NCBI GenBank assembly: GCA_963719135.1
Contig: CAVRAZ010000007.1
Span: forward strand, 248,001 to 312,000
Reading direction: 5' to 3'
Length of the DNA stretch: 64,000 bases
From: CAVRAZ01 sp963719135
GTDB lineage: Bacteria > Pseudomonadota > Gammaproteobacteria > DSM-19610
The position numbers and the translations under genes are program-made. Every line of letters begins with the position of its first letter. Within the stretch, counting starts at the first letter, position 1. Below the pieces are notes generated by a model. It made no database searches, was not told the origin of the DNA, and worked only from the letters and a program-made list of their open reading frames with translations. This document shows, piece by piece, positions 37,781 to 47,066 of the stretch.

Positions 37781-37921
37781 AAGGACCTGGCCAGTCCTGG
37801 GCGAATTCGATTCGGCGTCGGGCGTGCGTACGCTTCGTCAGAATCAGGGGTATTCCGCAGACCGGCTCACGCGCGGGTGTTGCGTCCGGGCGCCGCGGTC
37901 GTGGTGCCGGTGGGGACAACG

Positions 37922-37936
37922 TTGCGTGACACGCAA
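37922..37936. promoter_or_regulatory. palindrome upstream of the second hcp gene
   Basis: TTGCGTGACACGCAA is a perfect palindrome with 7-base arms around one central A, 45 bases before the hcp2 start codon. It may be a transcription-factor operator; no second copy is seen in the window. Confidence 0.4.
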
Positions 37937-37980
37937 TAGGCGTCAGGCGAGGAAGGTCACCGGCAAGAAGGAGACGGGCC

Positions 37981-38472
37981 ATGCCCCAGGGTGACATGTT
38001 TCTCAAAGTTGAAGGAGCCAGGAGCGGAGCGATCAAAGGAGAGTCGCGGGACGAAACGCACCGCGAGGAAATCGATATCCTGTCCTGGTCCTGGGGTATG
38101 CGCGCACAGACGGCGATGGGTGGCGCGGGTCGGGCCAGCAGAGCCTCGCTGAGCGAACTTCGGATCACCAAGCGCGTGGACAGCGCATCCACAGCGTTGA
38201 TGGCGGCGATGCGCAACAACGATCTGCTGAACAAAGTCGTGCTGAGCGTACGCAAGGCCGGCGGAACCGCGCTCGAGTATTTCAAGATCACGCTGGAAAA
38301 TGCGCGTGTGACCTTGATCGAGGTGCAATCGGGCGCATCGGACGACCAACCGGGGCTGATGGAAAATCTCAGTATCGCCTATGAAAAAATCAATGTTGAA
38401 TATACGCCTCAGGGGCGCGATGGGCAGGCACGCGGCGGTATGTCGTTCTTCGCGGAAACCGGTACCGCCTGA
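37981..38472 (+). CDS. Hcp2, divergent second Hcp-family protein
   Basis: A 163-residue Hcp-family protein, MPQGDMFLKVEGARSGAIKG, with IDILSWSWGMRAQT and LSVRKAGGTALEYFKITLENARVTLI. It is clearly paralogous to Hcp1 but differs along its whole length, notably SLSELRITKRVD in place of the DISIHKY stretch. Tandem Hcp variants can form mixed tubes or carry different effectors. It has its own upstream palindrome. AAGGAG lies upstream of the ATG. Confidence 0.92.
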   Translation: MPQGDMFLKVEGARSGAIKGESRDETHREEIDILSWSWGMRAQTAMGGAGRASRASLSELRITKRVDSASTALMAAMRNNDLLNKVVLSVRKAGGTALEYFKITLENARVTLIEVQSGASDDQPGLMENLSIAYEKINVEYTPQGRDGQARGGMSFFAETGTA

Positions 38473-38516
38473 TTCCGGACGTAGCGGTCGGGAACGGCTG
38501 CGGCGGGCGGGCTGAC

Positions 38517-39347
38517 ATGGCTTCGGTTACCGACGCGGAACAGAGCCTGCGCGACGGCGATCCGGCCGGCGCGCTGAAGCTGCTTCAGGAAGCGGTGCGC
38601 GCCCATCCCGACGACGCGAAATTGCGCGTGTTCCTGTTTCAATTGCTGTCGGTGCTGGGGCAGTGGGGGCGTGCCCTCACGCAGTTGAACCTGGCCGCCG
38701 AACTCGATCCGGTCGCGCTGGCCATGGCGCAGACCTATCGTGAGGCGCTGCGCTGCGAGGCGTTGCGGGCGCAGGTGTTTGCCGGCGACAAGTCGCCGAT
38801 GGTTTTCGGCGAACCGGAAATGTGGTTGGCGCTGTTGATCGAGTCGCTGCTGGTAGCCGGGCGCGGCGAGCATCAGCGCTCCCGGGAACTCAGGGACCAG
38901 GCATTTGAGGACGCGGCACCTTCCGGCGGCACGCTCAACGGCGCGGCGTTCGAGTGGATCGCGGATTCGGATGTGCGGCTCGGTCCGGTGCTCGAGGCCG
39001 TCATCAACGGGCGCTACTACTGGGTCCCGTTCGTGCGCCTGGCCGGCGTCGCTATCGAAGCCCCGACCGACCTGCGCGACCTGGTATGGATGCCCGCGCA
39101 CCTGCAGTTCGCCAACGGCGGTGACAGCGTCGCCCTGATTCCGGCGCGCTACCCGGGGTCCGAGGCGAGCGACGACGGCGCCGTCGTGCTGGGGCGCAAG
39201 ACGATCTGGCTCGAGCCCCGGCCGGACAGCTACGAAGGTCTGGGCCAGCGGATAATCGCCACCGACACAGGCGAACTGCCGCTGATGGAGGTTCGCTCCA
39301 TTGCCATCAATCGGGTGAGCGACGCCGGGCAGGGCGTCGCCGGCTGA
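38517..39347 (+). CDS. tagJ: TagJ/ImpE family T6SS accessory protein
   Basis: A 276-residue cytosolic protein. A TPR-like N-terminus (SLRDGDPAGALKLLQEAVRAHPDDAKLRVFLFQLLSVLGQW) leads into the ImpE domain (WIADSDVRLGPVLEAVINGRYYWVPF, DLRDLVWMPA). TagJ binds TssB and promotes ClpV-dependent sheath recycling in systems that carry it. It is followed by tssE after 3 bases. Confidence 0.92.
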   Translation: MASVTDAEQSLRDGDPAGALKLLQEAVRAHPDDAKLRVFLFQLLSVLGQWGRALTQLNLAAELDPVALAMAQTYREALRCEALRAQVFAGDKSPMVFGEPEMWLALLIESLLVAGRGEHQRSRELRDQAFEDAAPSGGTLNGAAFEWIADSDVRLGPVLEAVINGRYYWVPFVRLAGVAIEAPTDLRDLVWMPAHLQFANGGDSVALIPARYPGSEASDDGAVVLGRKTIWLEPRPDSYEGLGQRIIATDTGELPLMEVRSIAINRVSDAGQGVAG

Positions 39348-39350
39348 CCC

Positions 39351-39854
39351 GTGGCGGGACGCGCGCCTCAGGATCGGCTGCAGCCGGCGCTGCTGGACCG
39401 GCTGACGGACGACGCTCCCGAGAAGAAACAGGAAGCGCCGGAAGCGCGCGTTATCACCAAGTCCAAATTGCGCCAGGCGGTGCTGCGCGACCTGGTCTGG
39501 CTGTTCAACGCCGCGCGTCCCGGCGCGAGCATCGCGCGCAACGTCTATCCCTACGCCGCGCGCTCGGTGCTCAATTTCGGACTGCCTGCGCTGTCCGGTA
39601 TCACGGCGTCGACCCTGGACGTGGTCGCCCTGGAGAGCGGGCTGCACGAGGCGATTGTCGACTTCGAACCGCGCATCCTGCCGGAGACGCTGCACGTGGA
39701 GGCCAGCCTCAACGACCTGCAGTTGGATCATCACAACGTGGTGAGCGTGCAGATCCGCGGCGAACTCTGGGGGCAGCCGGTACCGATCGCGCTGCTGTTG
39801 CGCACCGAGGTGGACCTCGAAACGGGCGAGGTCGAGATTCGGGATTTGGGCTGA
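39351..39854 (+). CDS. tssE: TssE (gp25-like) T6SS baseplate protein
   Basis: A 167-residue protein of the gp25/lysozyme-like baseplate family, with RDLVWLFNAARPGAS, VLNFGLPALSG and the C-terminal ALLLRTEVDLETGEVEIRDL. It helps initiate sheath polymerisation at the baseplate. The start is GTG, 3 bases after tagJ, so translation is probably coupled. Confidence 0.93.
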   Translation: MAGRAPQDRLQPALLDRLTDDAPEKKQEAPEARVITKSKLRQAVLRDLVWLFNAARPGASIARNVYPYAARSVLNFGLPALSGITASTLDVVALESGLHEAIVDFEPRILPETLHVEASLNDLQLDHHNVVSVQIRGELWGQPVPIALLLRTEVDLETGEVEIRDLG

Positions 39855-39870
39855 CTCGGACAATTTCGCT

Positions 39871-41745
39871 ATGGACCCACGGCTGCTGCGCTACTACGAA
39901 CAGGAACTTCAACACCTGCGGGAGATGGGTGCGGAGTTCGCCGAGCAGTTCCCCAAGATCGCGGCCCGGCTGGGCATGAAAGGCATCCAGGTCGCCGATC
40001 CCTACGTCGAGCGCCTGCTGGAAGGCGTCGGATTCCTGGCCGCACGCGTGCAGCTCAAATTGGATGCCGAGTTCCCACGGTTCACCCAGCGCCTCCTCGA
40101 GATTGTCTACCCCGACTATCTTGCGCCCACGCCGTCGATGCTGATCGCCCAACTGCAGCCCGATCCGGGCGAAACCAATCTGGCGCGCGGGTTTACCGTG
40201 CCGCGCGGCAGTTCGATGCGCAGCACGCTCGGCAAGAGCGATATGACGGCGTGCGAATTCCGCACGGCCCAGGACGTCACCCTGTGGCCGATCAAATTGT
40301 CGAGCGCCTCGTATTTTTCCTTCGCGCCGGACCTTCCGCTGTCCGCGCTTCCGGTCGCCCGGCGCATCAAGGGCGGCGTTCGCCTGCGCCTGAAGTGTAC
40401 CGCCGGGCTTACGTTCAAACAGATCGATCTCGATCGCCTGCAACTGTTCATCGCCGGCAGCGACGAGCAGGCCTACCGATTGCACGAACTCTGCGCGGGC
40501 GCCTGCGTGGGCGCGCTGGCGGCGCCTGCCGGGGAGCCCTGGCCCTGGTACGCATTCATCGACGGCGCCGGTGTGCGCGGCATGGGCTTCGACGATGCCG
40601 AGGCGTTGTTGCCGGTTTCGCTGCGCGGTTTCCAGGGCTACCGGCTGCTGCGCGAGTATTTTGCGTTCCCGCAGCGGTTTCTGTCCGTCGCGATCTCCGG
40701 TCTCGGCGCCGCGCTGCGGCGGCACGACGGCGACGAGATGGATATCGTGCTGCTGTTCGAGCGCAGCGCGCCGGGTCTGGAAGGGGTCGTCAGTGTCGAC
40801 AGCTTCGCCCTGCACTGCACGCCGGCGATCAACCTCTTTCCGAAACGCGCCGACCGCATCCACCTGGGGGATGAGGCGTCGGAGTACCACGTGATCCCGG
40901 ATCGCACGCGACCGATGGATTACGAAGTCTACGACGTGACCGGCGTCGTCGGTTTTGGCGTCGGCAACGTCGGCGAACAGCGGTTTCTGCCTTTCTACGC
41001 CGCGTATCATGACGAAGAACCGGATCATCAGGCGTATTTCACCTTCCGCCGCGAACCGCGCCGCCTGTCGGCCGCACAGCAGCGCAGCGGTGCGCGCTCG
41101 GCCTACATCGGCAGCGAGGTGTTTCTGTCGCTGGTCGACCCCGACGAGGCGCCGTACGGCAGCGATCTACGGCAGCTTGCAGTGACCACGCTCTGCACCA
41201 ATCGCGATGTGCCGCTGCTGCTCTCGCTGGGGGCCGGCAGGACCGACTTCACGCTGGACAGCGCGGCACCGGTCAATGCGATCCGCGTCCTGCGCGGTCC
41301 ATCCAGGCCGGCGCCGCCGCTGGCCGACGGCGCCGTCGCCTGGCGCTTCGTCAGCCAGTTGTCGCTGAATTACCTGTCGCTGCTCGACACCAACGAACAC
41401 GAGGGCGCGGCGGCGCTGCGCGAGCTGCTCGAACTTTACGCAACCGCCGCGGATGCGGGCGTCGGCAAGCAGATCGAGGGGCTGCGTTCGGTTCGCGTGC
41501 AGCCCAGGGTGCGGCGCTTGCCGGCGCCGGGTCCGATCGCTTTCGGGCGCGGCCTGTCGATCGAACTGGAATTGGACGATCTGCTGTTTCAGGGTAACAG
41601 TCCGTTCCTGTTCGGCGCCGTCATGGAGCGGTTTTTCGCGCGCTACGTATCGATCAATTCGTTCACGGAGACCCTGCTGCGTTCCACCACGCGCGGTCCG
41701 ATCATGCACTGGGTGCCGAGATGCGGCGAACGACCGATCATCTGA
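39871..41745 (+). CDS. tssF: TssF T6SS baseplate protein
   Basis: A 624-residue protein beginning MDPRLLRYYEQELQHLREMG, the typical TssF N-terminus, and containing LLEIVYPDYLAPTPSM. It forms the baseplate wedge with TssG. The frame is intact and of usual length. It overlaps tssG by 25 bases. Confidence 0.95.
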   Translation: MDPRLLRYYEQELQHLREMGAEFAEQFPKIAARLGMKGIQVADPYVERLLEGVGFLAARVQLKLDAEFPRFTQRLLEIVYPDYLAPTPSMLIAQLQPDPGETNLARGFTVPRGSSMRSTLGKSDMTACEFRTAQDVTLWPIKLSSASYFSFAPDLPLSALPVARRIKGGVRLRLKCTAGLTFKQIDLDRLQLFIAGSDEQAYRLHELCAGACVGALAAPAGEPWPWYAFIDGAGVRGMGFDDAEALLPVSLRGFQGYRLLREYFAFPQRFLSVAISGLGAALRRHDGDEMDIVLLFERSAPGLEGVVSVDSFALHCTPAINLFPKRADRIHLGDEASEYHVIPDRTRPMDYEVYDVTGVVGFGVGNVGEQRFLPFYAAYHDEEPDHQAYFTFRREPRRLSAAQQRSGARSAYIGSEVFLSLVDPDEAPYGSDLRQLAVTTLCTNRDVPLLLSLGAGRTDFTLDSAAPVNAIRVLRGPSRPAPPLADGAVAWRFVSQLSLNYLSLLDTNEHEGAAALRELLELYATAADAGVGKQIEGLRSVRVQPRVRRLPAPGPIAFGRGLSIELELDDLLFQGNSPFLFGAVMERFFARYVSINSFTETLLRSTTRGPIMHWVPRCGERPII

Positions 41746-42797
41746 CCCTGTTCCGCGCGCTGCAGGCCGCGCCGTACCGGCATGATTTCTATCAGGCGCT
41801 GCGGCGCATCGAATGCGCGTTTCCGGACAAGCCGCGCTGGGGCCGGGCGCTGCGTCCGGCCGACGAGCCGGTGCGCCTGGCGCAAGAACCGGCGTTGTCT
41901 TTCGCACCGGCCGCGCTGTCCGCGTTCCGTCCGCCGGACCGAGGGTTTCCGGCGCGCCTCGAGGTGCGTTTCCTCGGCTTGCTCGGGCCCAACGGCCCCT
42001 TGCCGCTGCACCTGACCGAGCACGCGCGCGAAAGGCTGCTGCACGCCGGTGACACGACCTTCGTGCGCTTTCTCGATCTGTTCAACCACCGCTTTCTGGC
42101 CCTGTTCTATCGGGCCTGGGCGCAGGCACAACCGACCGTCAGCCTCGACCGTCCGCGCGACGACCGGTTCTCTGCGTATGTGGGCTCGCTCATCGGTGTG
42201 GGCACGCCGCGGTTGCGCAACCGGGACGCGGTGCCGGATTTCGCGCGCTTGTTTTATGCCGGCCTTCTGCTGCGGCAGGTGCGCAACCGGGATGGATTGA
42301 CGGCCCTGCTGGGCGGCTATTTCCGCGTGCCGGTGCAGATCGAGCAGTTCGTCGGTCACTGGATGCGTCTGCCCGTGCGCGACCGCACGCGCCTCGGCGC
42401 CGGCGATGCCGGTGCCGTTCTCGGTCGCGGCGCGGTGCTGGGTGCGCGCGTCTGGGACAGGCAGCACAAATTCCGCGTGCAGCTCGGTCCCTTGACGCTG
42501 GCGCACTACGAGAACTTTCTTCCGGGCGGCGACGCCATACACGAGCTGGTCGCCTGGATCCGCCACTACCTGTGCCACGAACTGGAATGGGACGTGCGCC
42601 TGCTGCTCGCCTCCGCACAGGTGCCGCAGCTTCGCCTGGGACACTACGGTCGCCTCGGGTGGACGACGTGGCTGGGACATCGGCGCACGTCCGCCGACGC
42701 CGGCGACCTGATTCTGGACGCAGAGCAGGTGCTGCGGCGGTCCGCCCGGTCGCAGGCGGCCGGTTTTGCCGCCGCGGCCCCGGTGCGCGCCTCATAG
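41721..42797 (+). CDS. tssG: TssG T6SS baseplate protein
   Basis: A 358-residue protein with FYQALRRIECAFPDKPRWG and VRFLGLLGPNGPLPLHLTEHARER, as expected for TssG. With TssF it builds the baseplate wedges around VgrG and recruits TssK. Its ATG lies within the end of tssF. The intact frame ends 15 bases before the clpV start, immediately before the indel-rich stretch begins. Confidence 0.95.
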   Translation: MRRTTDHLTLFRALQAAPYRHDFYQALRRIECAFPDKPRWGRALRPADEPVRLAQEPALSFAPAALSAFRPPDRGFPARLEVRFLGLLGPNGPLPLHLTEHARERLLHAGDTTFVRFLDLFNHRFLALFYRAWAQAQPTVSLDRPRDDRFSAYVGSLIGVGTPRLRNRDAVPDFARLFYAGLLLRQVRNRDGLTALLGGYFRVPVQIEQFVGHWMRLPVRDRTRLGAGDAGAVLGRGAVLGARVWDRQHKFRVQLGPLTLAHYENFLPGGDAIHELVAWIRHYLCHELEWDVRLLLASAQVPQLRLGHYGRLGWTTWLGHRRTSADAGDLILDAEQVLRRSARSQAAGFAAAAPVRAS

Positions 42798-42812
42798 CGA
42801 GACGATAATCAC

Positions 42813-45609
42813 ATGAGTGAAATCAGCCGCGTTGCACTGTTCGGCAAGCTCAACAGCTCGCCTACAAGGCCATCGAAGGCGCGACGGTGTTCTGCAAGCT
42901 GCGCGGCAATCCCTACGTCGAGCTGGTGCACTGGCTGCACCAGATCCTGCAGACGCCAGGACTCCGACCTGCACCGCATCATCCAGCACTTCGAACTCGA
43001 CGCCTGCCGGCTGGCGCAGCGACATGACCGCAGCGCTGGACCGCCTGCCGCGCGGATGCGACCGTCGATCTCCGATCTCTCGCCGCACGTCGAAGAGGCG
43101 GTCGAGCGCGGCTGGGTCTACGGCACGCTGATGTTCGGCGAAGCGCAGGTGCGCACCGGCCACCTGATCGTCGGCATGCTCAAGACCGCCGGCCTGCGCA
43201 ACGCGCTGCTCGAGCATCTCGCGACGAGTTCGAGCAAGGTCAAGGTCGATGACGCTCGCGCGACGACTTCGCCGAGATCGTCGGCCGGCTCGCCGGAGGA
43301 GCGCACTGGCGCGCCAGCGACGGCTCGCAGGCTGGGCGGCGGCGCCGCCGGCGAGGCCAGCGGCGCGATGGCGCCGGCGCCGATGGGCAAGCAGGAGGCG
43401 CTGCAAGCGCTTCACCGTCGATCTGACCGAGCAGGCGCGCAAGGGCAAGATCGATCCGATCGTCGGCCGCGACGAGGAGATCCGCCAGATCGTCGACATC
43501 CTGATGCGCCGGCGGCAGAACAACCCGATCCTCACCGGCGAGGCCGGCGTCGGCAAGACCGCCGTCGTCGAGGGCTTCGCGCTGCGCATCGCCGCGGGCG
43601 ACGTGCCGCCGCCGCTGCAGGACGTCGACGCTGCGCATCGCTCGACGTCGGCCTGCTGCAGGCCGGCGCCAGCATGAAGGGCGAGTTCGAGAAGCGCCTG
43701 CGCCAGGTGATCGACGAGGTGCAGGCGTCGCCGAAGCCGATCATCCTGTTCATCGACGAGGCGCACACGCTGGTCGGCGCCGGCGGCGCGGCCGGCACCG
43801 GCGACGCCGCCAACCTGCTCAAGCCGGCGCTGGCGCGCGGCACGCTGCGCACCGTCGGCCGCCACCACCTGGGCCGAATACAAGAAGCACATCGAGAAGG
43901 ACCCGGCGCTGACGCGGCGCTTCCAGGTCGGTGCAGGTCGACGAGCCCGAGCGAGGAGAAGGCGATCCTGATGATGCGCGGCATGGCGTCGACGATGGAG
44001 AAGCACCACCGCGTGCAGATCCTCGACGAGGCGCTCGAAGCGGCGGTGCAAGCTGTCGCACCGCTACATTCCGGCGCGCCAGCTGCCCGACAAGTCGGTC
44101 AGCCTGCTCGACACGGCCTGCGCGCGCGTGGCGATCAGCCAGCACGCCGTGCCGGCCGAGGTCGAGGACTGCCGCACGGCGCATCGAGGCGCTCGAGACC
44201 GAGCTGCGAGATCATCGGGCGCGAGACGGCCGTCGGCATCGACATCGGCCGAGCGCGCAGGCCGCCGCAAGCGAGCAGCTCGGCCGAGGAGCGCGAGCGT
44301 CTGGAGGAGCTCGAAGCGCGCTGGGAGCAGGAGAAGGCGCCTGGTCGACCAGATCCTCGCGCTGCGCGCGCAGGCTGCGCGGCGGCAGCCGGCCAGGTCG
44401 AAGGGACCGGCAGCAAGCTGGAAGCAGCGGCCGACGCCGCGAGGCGACCGCGCAGTCGCAGCGGCCGCGCAGTCGACGCAGACGCCGACGAGCACGCTGC
44501 CGGACACGAGCGCGCGGCGCTGCTGACGGAGCTGCAGGAGCTGCAGGCCGAGCTCGCCGCAGCTGCAGGGCGAGACGCCCGCTGATCCTGCCGACCGTCG
44601 ACGCAGCAGGCGGTGGCCGTCGGTGGTGGCCGACTGGACCGGCATTCCCGGTCGGCCGCATGGTCAAGAACGAGATCGAGACGGTGCTCAAGCTGGCCGA
44701 CACGCTGGCGCAGCGCGTGATCGGCCAGGACCACGCGCTGCGAGATGATCGCCACGCGCATCCAGACCTCGCGCGCGCGGCTCGACAATCCCAGCAAGCC
44801 GATCGGCGTGTTCATGCTCGCCGGCACCGTCCGGCGTCGGCAAGACCGAGACCGCGCTGGCGCTGGCCGAAGCGCTCTACGGCGGCGAGCAGAACGTCAT
44901 CACGATCAACATGAGCGAGTTCCAGGAGGCGCACACGGTCTCGACGCTCAAGGGCGCGCCGCCCGGCTACGTCGGCTACGGCGAAGGCGGCGTGCTGACC
45001 GAGGCCGTGCGCCGCCGGCCGTACAGCGTCGTGCTGCTCGACGAGGTCGAGAAGGCGCACCCCGACGTGCACGAGATCTTCTTCCAGGTCTTCGACAAGG
45101 GCTGGATGGAGGACGGCGAAGGCCGGCTGATCGACTTCAAGAACACGCTGATCCTGCTGACCACCAACGTCGGCACCGACCTGATCATGAACATGTGCAA
45201 GGACCCGGAGCTGATGCCCGAGCCGGAAGGCGATCGCCAAGGCGCTGCGCGAACCGCTGCTGAAGGTGTTCCCGCCGGCGCTGCTCGGCCGCCTGGTGGT
45301 GATTCCCTACTATCCGCTCAGCGACGAGATGATCGGCGACATCGCGCGCCTGCAGCTCGGCCGCATCGAGAAGCGCGTCCGCGAAAATCACAAGCGTGCC
45401 GTTCACCTACGACGACGCCGTGGTCAAGCTGATCGCCAGCCGCTGCACCGAGCTCGAGAGCGGCGGCCGCATGATCGACGCGATCCTCACCAATACGGTG
45501 CTGCCGCGCCATGAGCGAGGAATTCCTGACGCGCATGATGGAAGGCCGTCCGGTCCGGCGCCTGCACGTGGGCGTGGAAAACGGGGAGTTCGCTTATGGA
45601 TTCGAATGA
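42813..45609 (+). pseudogene. clpV: TssH (ClpV) AAA+ ATPase with many frameshifts
   Basis: Pieces of all frames combine into a full ClpV: the N-domain (MSEISRVALFGKLNS, SDLSPHVEEAVERGWVYGTL), the first AAA+ domain (Walker A GEAGVGKT, Walker B ILFIDEAHTLVGAGGAAGTGD), the middle coiled coil, and the second AAA+ domain (INMSEFQEAHTVSTLKG, VLLDEVEKAHPDVHEIF), ending VGVENGEFAYGFE with TGA at 45607. The frame breaks more than 25 times. Most breaks are single extra bases, for example near 42971, 43404, 43858, 43931, 44049, 44206, 44341, 44826, 45232, 45405 and 45512. Neighbouring genes are intact. ClpV recycles contracted TssB/C sheath; as written it cannot be made. Codon use here is more extremely GC-ending than in its neighbours. 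Confidence 0.88.
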
Positions 45610-47053
45610 GACGGCGGCGGTTTCCGGTCGCGCCCCCGGCGGCACGCGCGCGGAGCCTTCCAGCGCCGCTGACGGACTGCCGGGGACGGCACGCAGTGCG
45701 GCGGAGACCGACGACGCGTTGCGCGAATCCGACGCCGTCGCGCTCGCCATTCAGCTTCACCGGCACGGACGGCCGGACGACGCCGAAACGCTGTACCGGC
45801 GCATTCTGGATTGCGCGCCCGACCAGCCCGATGCGCTGCATTATCTCGGCGTGCTGCTGCACCAGCGCGACCGCAGCGATGCCGCCGTCGATCTGATCCG
45901 GCGTTCCATCGATCTCGACCCCGGACAGCCCGATCGGTACAACAATCTCGGCAACGTCCTGATCGAGCGCGGCCGGCTCGCCGAGGCGGCCGACGCGTAC
46001 CAGGCCGCCATCGCCCGCCGGCCGGAACACGCCGATGCGTGGAACAATCTCGGCGCCCTGTACCGCGAACTGGGGCGATACGACGCCGCCGCGGACGCCT
46101 ATCAGAAAGCGATCGCGCTGGCTCCGGACCACGTCGACGCCTACAACAACTACGGCAACCTGCTGTCGCGCCAGAACCGGGTGCGCGAGGCCATTGCCTA
46201 TTACTGCAAGGCGATCACTCTGGTACCCGGTCACCCCCAGTCCAGAAAGCTGCTGGGTATCGCTTATTACACGCTGGGTCAGATCGACGCGGCGGCGGAG
46301 GTCTTCCGCCAATGGTTGAACGACGAACCCGACAATCCGGTCGGACAGCACCTGTACGCCGCCTGCTCGGGGCGCGACGTTCCCGCGCGCGCTTCCGATG
46401 CCTATGTCGAGACCACCTTCGACGACTTCGCGTCGACCTTCGACGCCAAGCTCGAACGCCTCGCCTACCGTGCGCCGCAGTTGCTCGCCGACGCACTTGC
46501 GCGCGCCCACGCAACGCCCGCCAGGCGCTTGGACGCTTTGGATGCGGGCTGCGGCACCGGTTTGTGCGGCCCGCTCATCGCGCCCTGGGTGCGGCATCTG
46601 ACCGGCATCGATCTGTCGTCGCGCATGCTGGCCGTGGCCGGCCAGCGGGGGACTTACGACGCACTGGTGCGCGGCGAGCTGACCGCTTGCCTGTGCGGTT
46701 ACCGCGAAGCGTTCGACCTGATCCTGTCGGCCGACACGCTGGTCTATTTCGGCGCGCTGGCGCCGGTGGCCGCCGCCGCGTTCCAGGCGCTGCGCCCCGG
46801 CGGACTGTTCCTGTTCACGGTCGAGGAAGCGGACGACGACGGCGCGGGTTATCGCATCAACCCGCACGGTCGCTACAGCCACACCCGCGCCTACGTGGCG
46901 GCGGTGCTGGCCGGCGCCGGGTTCGAAGCGCCGGCGATCGAGGCGGCCGTGCTGCGCACCGAAGGCGGAATTCCGGTGGCCGGCCTGGTCGTCAGCGCGC
47001 GGCGGGGCCTGCCGGCGGACTCCGCCGGCGCGGCGCAGGCGTCCGAACCCTAG
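45596..47053 (+). CDS. TPR repeat protein fused to a class I SAM methyltransferase
   Basis: A 485-residue cytosolic protein. Residues about 40-240 are five or so TPR units (PDALHYLGVLLHQRDRSDAA, DRYNNLGNVLIERGRLAEAA, DAWNNLGALYRELGRYDAAA). The C-terminal half is a methyltransferase with the SAM-binding motif LDALDAGCGTGLCGPL near residue 320 and FDLILSADTLVYFGAL as motif IV. The ATG lies inside the last codons of clpV, so translation is coupled, and vgrG follows after 13 bases. The target is unknown; position suggests modification of a T6SS component or effector. Confidence 0.88.
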   Translation: MDSNETAAVSGRAPGGTRAEPSSAADGLPGTARSAAETDDALRESDAVALAIQLHRHGRPDDAETLYRRILDCAPDQPDALHYLGVLLHQRDRSDAAVDLIRRSIDLDPGQPDRYNNLGNVLIERGRLAEAADAYQAAIARRPEHADAWNNLGALYRELGRYDAAADAYQKAIALAPDHVDAYNNYGNLLSRQNRVREAIAYYCKAITLVPGHPQSRKLLGIAYYTLGQIDAAAEVFRQWLNDEPDNPVGQHLYAACSGRDVPARASDAYVETTFDDFASTFDAKLERLAYRAPQLLADALARAHATPARRLDALDAGCGTGLCGPLIAPWVRHLTGIDLSSRMLAVAGQRGTYDALVRGELTACLCGYREAFDLILSADTLVYFGALAPVAAAAFQALRPGGLFLFTVEEADDDGAGYRINPHGRYSHTRAYVAAVLAGAGFEAPAIEAAVLRTEGGIPVAGLVVSARRGLPADSAGAAQASEP

Positions 47054-47066
47054 GCGGAATCCGGAT

